64,000 nucleotides of DNA, taken from Hepsetus odoe (Eukaryota > Chordata > Actinopteri > Characiformes > Hepsetidae). The stretch covers positions 17,514,921-17,578,920 of the forward strand of contig CM029379.1 in assembly GCA_017165825.1 (NCBI GenBank), in the 5' to 3' direction. Of the stretch, positions 58,401 to 64,000 are shown piece after piece. The translations under genes were made by a program, and so were the position numbers. Each line of letters opens with the position of its first letter. Position 1 is the stretch's first letter. Below the pieces are notes generated by a model. The model saw nothing but the letters and a program-made list of their open reading frames with translations, did no database searches and had not been told where the DNA came from.

Positions 58401-60693
58401 AAAAAGGAAAAAGAACTGCCCACAATCCAAAGCATACCAGCTCATCTGTAACACATTGCCATGGGCTGAAACAGCTTGGGCACATATGGTTGTCACAGGT
58501 CCTGGCACACACATCTTCATTGATGATGTAACTGCTGATGGCAGTTGCACAATAAATTCTGATGCATATAGAAACGTCCTATCTGCTCAAGTTCCAGTAA
58601 ATGCATCAAAACTCATTGGATGTTGTTTCATCCTATAAAATGATAATGATCTGAAACATACTGGTAAGGCAACTGGGGAGTTTCTGAAAGCTAGAAAAAT
58701 TGAAAATTTCTACAGTTTGACCTAAATGTCATGGCGCCCTGAACAGAGGGAGTTTAAATTTCCACATGGTGAAACTGAAGTTTTTGCAAATAACTTTAAT
58801 TAATGTCTGGAATGTACAATTAAAACAGTCTGAATGGCTTTTTTTATTTATTTAACACTGAGGAGCAGAGGGGTAAATCAAAGATAGGTGTCTCTGTCCC
58901 AAAAATTATGAACCTTTGGAAGGACTGCAAGGCTTAGAATACTGTTTGCAACCAGGCTTAACTAGTTACATTAGTGTGCCAAAAAGAAGACCTAAAAATC
59001 CTCTGTGTTTTTTTAGGTTTTCTATTCAGGTATTTATCTTAAGACCTCCAAAAAATCAACTAATTAAATTACATAAGAACAACTAATTAAATACTAAGAC
59101 TCTGATATGTTTTAGAATGGAAAGGCATCAATCAAATAAAAATACATTTTAAAAAAGTTCAAAGAATTCTCCATTCTTTGTTTGCAACTAGTTTATCAAA
59201 TTTGAGATTTCCTATAATGCTGTCATATGGTCACTGACCTTCAAAAAGCCGATGTGGTCAGTGGACTGTGCAAGCTGGGAAAGGATGCTGTTCCTCTTCT
59301 GCAGTTCAGTTATCTCTTGCTGAAGCTCTCTTATCAGAGCCTGTGAGCGTAGCTCTGCGGACATACGGCCCAACTGCACCATCTCCAGCAGCTCGGCCTG
59401 ACACCTCTCCATGGTGTTGAGCAGGACACGAAACATGCTCACTGTGACCTCCACCTCTTGCTGTGCATTTGCCTAAGGAACAGGGTAGAAAGAAAAATAA
59501 AGAAGTAAGTTCAGAAATCAAAAAAGGGAAAACTTTTCTAATAGATCCTGCAACAAAAAACAGCTTTCCTACAGTATTTCTATGTATATTTATAAAGTGT
59601 TAAGATACACACTTGAATGTCTACCAGTGAAGTCTGAATTTCCAGAATCTTCTTCTCCCTGGCTGTGATTAAACTCTGTAGCTCCCCCTCCACAACCCCG
59701 AGCTGAGACTGGACAGATCATACATGGAAAAAACATTTACACTTCAATTATGGAAAATCATCCTCAGACATTACACTCTCCAGCATTGTCCTAACATTGC
59801 ATCACCTCCCAAAAGAACATGCACTGGGAGTGCTTCCAAATACAGATAAGCATACATTATACAGAGAGACTAAATGTGTGGGTTATACATGTTTCCTAGC
59901 AGTGCTTTTATTTTATAATTTTTATGTTTCTTTGGTTGGTGTGACCTTTAATTGTAAAATTTAAGTCAATTTTGCTTTCCTTTCATTCCAGGCAAGTAAA
60001 TGTGTGTTCAAGTTGAAGCTTGCCATGGCAAGAGAAACAGTTCCTTCTAATATACATTAAATTACATAACCCACAAATGCTGACCTTCTTAATGTTCATC
60101 TCTCGCTTGGCCAGGACCACAGTGTGTGCTTGATGATCCTCCTCAATGCAAATTGCACACACACATGCTTGGTCATTTTTGCAGAACATATCTAAGCACA
60201 GTCCATGTTTGGGGCATGGTGGTCCACTTGGGGCAGCTGTGGTCACTCCACTGGTGGTGAACCTCCTCTGAGAGGCCTCATATGGTGGCGGTGATGCCAG
60301 AATATTCCCACTGGATGATGATCTGAACCTGTTCTTCATTTCAGTCATCAGACCTCCAGGCATCTCTCCTGGTCGAGGTGGCACGACAGGCCTCAGTTCT
60401 GAGCTGCAGGTTGCTTGAGGATTCGTGGCTGCACCTTGAGAGCTCTCAGCCATGCGCTTGAACTGCTCTGTGATCTCCTTGAGTGTATGGTTGATATGGA
60501 GCTCTGGCCGCTTGCGGAAGCTCTCCTTGCAGAGTGGACAGAGGCAGGCCTTTCCCCGGGTGTCCCAGTATGAGGTGATGCAGGCCTTGCAGAAGCTGTG
60601 TCCGCATGGTGTGGACACCGGGTTAGTGAAGACATCCAGGCAGATGGAGCAGGAGAACTGATCCTCCGAAAGAAAGTCTACAGGAACAGACAT
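51927..60693 (-). CDS. TRIM family E3 ubiquitin ligase (RING, B-box, coiled coil, PRY-SPRY), TRIM39/bloodthirsty-like
   Basis: Coding exons 60085-60693 (609), 59613-59708 (96), 59239-59472 (234), 54911-55058 (148), 53779-53820 (42), 53574-53600 (27) and 51927-52477 (551) total 569 codons, i.e. 568 residues, with all phases matching. RING C3HC4: C15, C18, C30, H32, C35, C38, C52, C55. B-box 2: C160, H163, C171, D174, C179, C182, H187, H190. Coiled coil about 204-345; PRY-SPRY about 386-560 (LDRDSAHPRL, LGLQGFNSGRHYWEV, WDLGVA, IGIFVDCEKGHVSFYN). Exon sizes 96 and 234 are the TRIM standard. The 100-residue linker between RING and B-box is long and carries a PPPY motif (135-138). Such proteins ubiquitinate targets chosen by the SPRY domain; in fish many act in antiviral immunity, but its substrate is unknown. 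All key residues are present, so it looks functional. Confidence 0.9.
53433..53535 (-). repeat. SINE tail fragment
   Basis: The minus strand contains AGGGTTAAATGCAGAGGATG and TTCACAAGGACATTCACTTT, matching the 3' half of the SINE at 57306-57565. It lies 40 bases from a TRIM exon. Confidence 0.6.
53574..53600 (-). CDS. TRIM gene, 27-bp exon
   Basis: The acceptor TTTCTTTTGCTTGCAG precedes 53600 and the donor GTAAGTG follows 53574. Phase 1 to 1, encoding (K)VWNMQEYA(L). It corresponds to the short exon just before B30.2 in TRIM39-like genes. Confidence 0.85.
53779..53820 (-). CDS. TRIM gene, 42-bp exon
   Basis: The acceptor TTTGTGTGGTGCAG precedes 53820 and the donor GTAAGT follows 53779. Phase 1 to 1, encoding (C)MRSLTESPPKHLR. 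Skipping it would join T to AG, a stop codon, so it must be included for the 27-bp exon to be read. Confidence 0.8.
54911..55058 (-). CDS. TRIM gene, 148-bp exon
   Basis: The acceptor ATTCTTCTTTACAG precedes 55058 and the donor GTGAGA follows 54911. Phase 0 to 1. Encodes AYPTVCSLPQLKSLKEVTLT and on to EEMKKLPQL. In related TRIM genes the AYPTVCS part is a separate 23-bp exon; here both seem to be in one exon. Confidence 0.85.
56770..57626. mobile_element. Tc1/mariner-type element, copy 3, with nested SINE
   Basis: Ends CAGTTCTGTGCAAATG at the left and, inverted from the right, CAGTACTGTGCAAAAGGC, flanked by TA on both sides. Interior is as in copies 1 and 2 (VPRRTDAGLKAKG). The right terminus is split by the SINE at about 57306-57565. 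In a TRIM intron. Confidence 0.8.
57306..57565 (+). repeat. tRNA-derived SINE nested in Tc1-type copy 3
   Basis: A box GGCCTAGCGGTTAGGG and B box GGTTCAAACCCC are about 45 bases apart, followed by the family body and TCACTTTCAC tail. Best-preserved copy of this family in the window. Confidence 0.85.
57880..58740 (+). pseudogene. Second, unrelated Tc1-like transposase pseudogene
   Basis: Broken frames give GTGRPRKSPIADERRIHTMV (DNA-binding region), IFIDDVTADGSCTINSDAYR, NDNDLKHTGKATGEFLKARK (second catalytic block) and an early end before the third. It belongs to a different subfamily from 2316-3197. A possible element edge is the CCCAAAAATTATGAACC at ~58899. Confidence 0.7.
59239..59472 (-). 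CDS. TRIM gene, 234-bp coiled-coil exon
   Basis: The acceptor TACCCTGTTCCTTAG precedes 59472 and the donor GTCAGT follows 59239. Phase 0 to 0, 78 codons: ANAQQEVEVTVSMFRVLLNT on to STDHIGFLK. Heptad-like Leu/Ile spacing; standard TRIM exon size. Confidence 0.92.
59613..59708 (-). CDS. TRIM gene, 96-bp coiled-coil exon
   Basis: The acceptor GATCTGTCCAG precedes 59708 and the donor GTGTGT follows 59613. Phase 0 to 0: SQLGVVEGELQSLITAREKK ILEIQTSLVDIQ. The 96-base size is diagnostic of TRIM genes. Confidence 0.92.
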
Positions 60694-60713
60694 GAGTGCA
60701 GGATGCAGGTGCA
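60085..60713 (-). CDS. TRIM gene, first coding exon: RING and B-box
   Basis: The acceptor TTCTATTCCACAG precedes 60713. The first ATG in the exon is 60693-60691 (MSVPVDFLSEDQFSCSIC); upstream codons have only a GTG. The donor is GTCAGC after AAGAAG. It codes for 203 residues including the long Ser/Pro-rich linker with SPPPYEAS. Confidence 0.92.
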
Positions 60714-61940
60714 CTGTGGAATAGAAGAGATGTAAATTAAAGAAGTATAATCAGATAAAAGGATGAGACAGGTCTAATGTTCAGCCCAAATATTTAAAAA
60801 CTCTTGGTAAAATCTCTAATGTATATAACATGAGTTCCAGTCTATGGCAATTAGGCAGATCTAGCTAAATCAGTAGTTCTGATTGAAGTATTCACAGTTA
60901 AAAAACATGCAAAGCATGATTAGGCCCTGAGCGCAGTAGTTAAAATACATTCACAATATTTGGAACCAGCTTGCTTGTTTCTATCCAGAATTCATCCAGT
61001 AGTAGTTTAGAGTTTCTAGCTGACGAAGATAATTATTCTCCCATTGAGTGTCTTGTGTTTTAAGCTCCCTGCATGGTTGTGGTTTGTGTTGAATGTTTTG
61101 AGTTGAAAAAGTAGTCAAAGAAATGACATTTATAACCTCTCCACATACAGTTGATGGCTGGTTATCATAGTTGAATGGAAGTTACAAGACTGTAGGTCCT
61201 TGGTAAGACAGAGATAGGAATCTAGAAAAAGGATTTAAAATGTTGTGCAACATATCTTTCTACATTCAGAAAAATGCTCTCTTTTACTTTTAATCCTATT
61301 GGTAATGACTGAAAATTGGTTAGAATAATGCAGACCCATGTATTCAGTTGTAGCAAAGTATGGTTACAACATAATTTTTTCATATGACAACAGAAAATGC
61401 TCTGGGTTGTGCTTTTATCTAAACAACTGACCATTAACACAACTAAGACTGCACTAAATTCTTATAGGACAACTGCAGAAGAAAAAAAAAATCGTGCCTG
61501 AAATCAGCCAATTAACATTTACAAATCTCTGGTACAAAGAAGGTTTGATTTTAGCAATTTATTTCGCAAAAACCCAGCTTAAAAATTGGTTTGGGAAACA
61601 GGTTTGGTCTGGGTTGGGGAAGATTGAAGAGATAAGGACTGAGTTTTGTTCCATCATGAACTCTGGCCATACCAGCCATAAACTTTACATGCAAGAGGCC
61701 TAAGTATAGAGGATTAGTTTTTCCATTCAGTGGCTGGCATAAATAGATACAGTACAATACTGATTTCAGATCAGTGATTGAAAAATATGACTACATATCA
61801 CTTTCCAAAGAACTCGCAAAAAAGCGAAGTCACACTAGTTACTTTTATTATTAAGAATTCACCTAAAACGAGTCTTTTAGTATTAACTTTACCTCTCACA
61901 TACTTGGAAACACTCTGAAAAGCATTTAAAGAGAACCTAC

Positions 61941-62281
61941 CTTTAGTCAAGCTCTGTTGCTATGGACTTCCTCTTTAGTATTGCTGCGATGGACTTTAGG
62001 AATCCCAGTTTTTCTGCAGATGTTTTGCAAAATACCTTTTCTCTTTCACTTCCTTGACTAGTATTCTCTTGGCAGGTGTCTGCCGTTTTTTCTCCCGTGA
62101 TGCAAATACTTTTTTTTCGATCTGACTCTCTTTTCACCCTTTCACTCTCATTTCTTTCCCTCTCACCCATCAGCCATACTCTGTCCCTCTCTGCAACTCT
62201 TCTGTTCAGCAGGTCCTTGGCTAGTGTTTGAAAAAACTTTGCAAAGTGAAAAAAGGTGTGCCTACATACCACAGTACACAT
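61941..62281 (-). other. Probable 5'UTR exon of the TRIM gene
   Basis: The minus strand ends GACTAAAG|GTAGGT, a good donor, and the exon shows no frame that continues into the RING exon (a stop lies just before the donor). A 112-codon frame inside it (Arg/Glu/Ser-rich) is probably not translated. The start of transcription is unknown. Confidence 0.45.
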
Positions 62282-62289
62282 TCACCTGA

Positions 62290-63740
62290 CCACTTGCCTA
62301 ACGAGTTAGACAGGTGTAACCATCCATGAAGAAAATTTCAACATGTACATACTGTTCACTCCTAAACACTTAAACAAAAATACATTGAGAGCATGAGATT
62401 AGATGTCACAACCATGAGCACATCTGAAGGGGATTTCAAGTCAAAACCTTTAGCTAAACATTAATGACCTCAGATTATTGCTTTATCTACGCACACACTG
62501 CCACATTGTGGCAAAATGAAAATGAATAAGAACATAAATTCATCAATTTATCATCAGAAGAAAAGATTTCCTAGTCTTCACACTGAAACATCACACAGGA
62601 GTGTGGCAGGAGAGCAAACATTTGAAGACAGCTATAGTGATGGTTTCATTTTTCATTTTGGCCAGGGTGGCTGCTTGTGACTGTTTCAGTGTACAGCATT
62701 TTACCCTACTTTTCCTTGTGAAGAGGTCAACCAATAAAAACACAGTTCATTAACACATCAGTGAGGTAACTAGTGACAAAATGACAAACCAGCATGATGT
62801 TGATTATGTTTGAAGAAGTTGCAATTATTCAAATCATATTCCAGATATCCATCACAACACCTTTGATTTACATCATCTAAAATGAATCCCTTACCTCATA
62901 TTTAAACGATTTTATCCACCACAAATATCCTGTCAATATCCAGCCATTCTACACAGCTGAGATTGAAGTAGTTCTTTTTTGTCACTGTAAAGACTTATAT
63001 TTTAAAGAACATAAATTATGTATTTATGTTATTGAGCCAGAGTTTGTCTGTCTATAGAGTCTTTTATGTGTATTTTACCTGTGAAATTGTATGATAATAG
63101 ATTGGCATAATCAGAGTAAGGTTCCTTGAACTGTAAAAAACCAAGCATTAAATTAAAAAAAATACAGAATTCACACACTTGATATGTCTGCTAGTTAATG
63201 AAAAAGTATGGTGCTAAAATAAAGAGAGGATTTTCATTGCTGGGCCAAAACAGTAAATAACAGGAGGGTTAGTGAACCAAAATAAAAATCTAAGAATATA
63301 AGCATGAATTATACAGCCGCAGCTCAGCAATAGCATTCAACCATGACCTACAGGAAGCCCCAGCAACCTTTCTTGACAGGCTGGATACAGGAGGCATAAA
63401 AAACAAACAAACCAATGCAGACACCATAGTGTGTTCTGTACAATCTATAATATTCAGTAATAAATCATTTTTGCAGTTCCAACATGCATATCTGATAAGT
63501 AATGATAATATACACAACTTTAGTTATGATATTGATATGATATTGATATAGTAGAGTAGAGTAATCTTTTATTATCCCACAAATGGGAACTTTGGGCGTT
63601 ACAGGGCTCTTATGAAAGTGACAAGTGTAAAAAGAATAGAAAAGATATATAAAAAAATAAAATATATAAAGATGTAAAGAAAGAGGAAGAGGGAACAAGT
63701 ACAGGAGAAAGTAAGTACAGGAGCTATAAATACTAGATAA
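62290..63740. other. Upstream DNA of the TRIM gene, nothing recognised
   Basis: AT-rich; no exon of a further gene is supportable. No interferon-response-like element that I would stand behind. Confidence 0.4.
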
Positions 63741-63759
63741 TAAATAATAAATAAATAAT

Positions 63760-63790
63760 CTATCTATATATATATATATATATATATACA
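63760..63790. repeat. (TA)n microsatellite
   Basis: About 12 TA units in low-complexity A/T DNA; another (TA)n run ends the window at 63980-64000. Confidence 0.9.
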
Positions 63791-64000
63791 TATACATATC
63801 TACAGGGAGAATTAGGTGACCATATATACAGTACACAGTAATAAATAAGTTTTAAATAAATTATAGATATAATTAAACAGCAGCATAACTATAAATGTAA
63901 TAATAATAATAAATGTAATAATAATATATAATATATACAATACAAACACAAAATACATTAATATACATTAATAATAATATTATATATATATATATATATA

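Noticed and set aside
61943..62281. 112-codon Arg/Glu/Ser-rich frame as a separate small gene
   Set aside because: It ends just at a splice donor upstream of the TRIM start, so a 5'UTR exon is likelier; no homology seen.
1..64000. Bacterial-type systems (operons, CRISPR, phage islands)
   Set aside because: The window is vertebrate nuclear DNA with introns, SINEs and Pol III tRNA genes.

Overview
This window is vertebrate nuclear DNA, almost certainly from a teleost fish. It has split genes with GT-AG introns, long AT-rich non-coding stretches, many Tc1/mariner, hAT, LINE and tRNA-derived SINE copies of the kinds common in fish genomes, (CA)n and (TA)n microsatellites, nuclear tRNA-Leu genes, a fish-type class IV TRIM gene and a C20orf27/ADISSP orthologue. 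There are no operons, and most open frames longer than 60 codons are chance or transposon debris. The species cannot be named from the sequence alone.

Layout. (1) 0-9.2 kb: the 5' part of a mucin-like gene on the minus strand. I reconstructed it from splice sites as a signal-peptide exon, two small exons and at least three large Ser/Thr/Pro-rich exons. Every join is phase 1 and every internal exon length is a multiple of three. A decayed exon copy and a partial exon lie at its left end, where a ~1.55 kb tandem duplication, a dead Tc1 element and a 5'-truncated LINE have inserted. (2) 9.2-27 kb: gene-poor transposon graveyard (Ty3/gypsy remnant, Tc1-like elements with inverted termini, L2-like LINE, SINEs). 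(3) 27.66-35.60 kb: a large inverted repeat whose two outer ends are identical tRNA-Leu(CAG) genes facing each other. The inner arms are almost identical and the outer arms are clearly diverged. The ~1.36 kb spacer carries a perfect 40-bp hairpin exactly at one arm boundary and a promoter-like octamer/CCAAT/TATA cluster. (4) 39.2-49.5 kb: the adissp (C20orf27) gene on the minus strand. Five coding exons give a 176-residue protein, preceded by a non-coding first exon and a CCAAT-bearing presumptive promoter. (5) 51.9-62.3 kb: a complete RING / B-box / coiled-coil / PRY-SPRY TRIM gene on the minus strand. Seven coding exons encode 568 residues, with a probable 5'UTR exon, and its introns hold Tc1-like elements and a nested SINE. 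(6) 62.3-64 kb: AT-rich upstream DNA ending in (TA)n.

The three protein genes are unrelated in function as far as the sequence shows: a cell-surface or secreted mucin, a small secreted/cytosolic ADISSP protein, and a TRIM E3 ligase probably of innate immunity. All are transcribed from the minus strand. I see no operon-like or defence-island system. The most unusual structures are the tRNA-flanked palindrome and the modular mucin gene. All exon models rest on splice-site, phase and homology reasoning by eye; no alignment program or transcript data were available.
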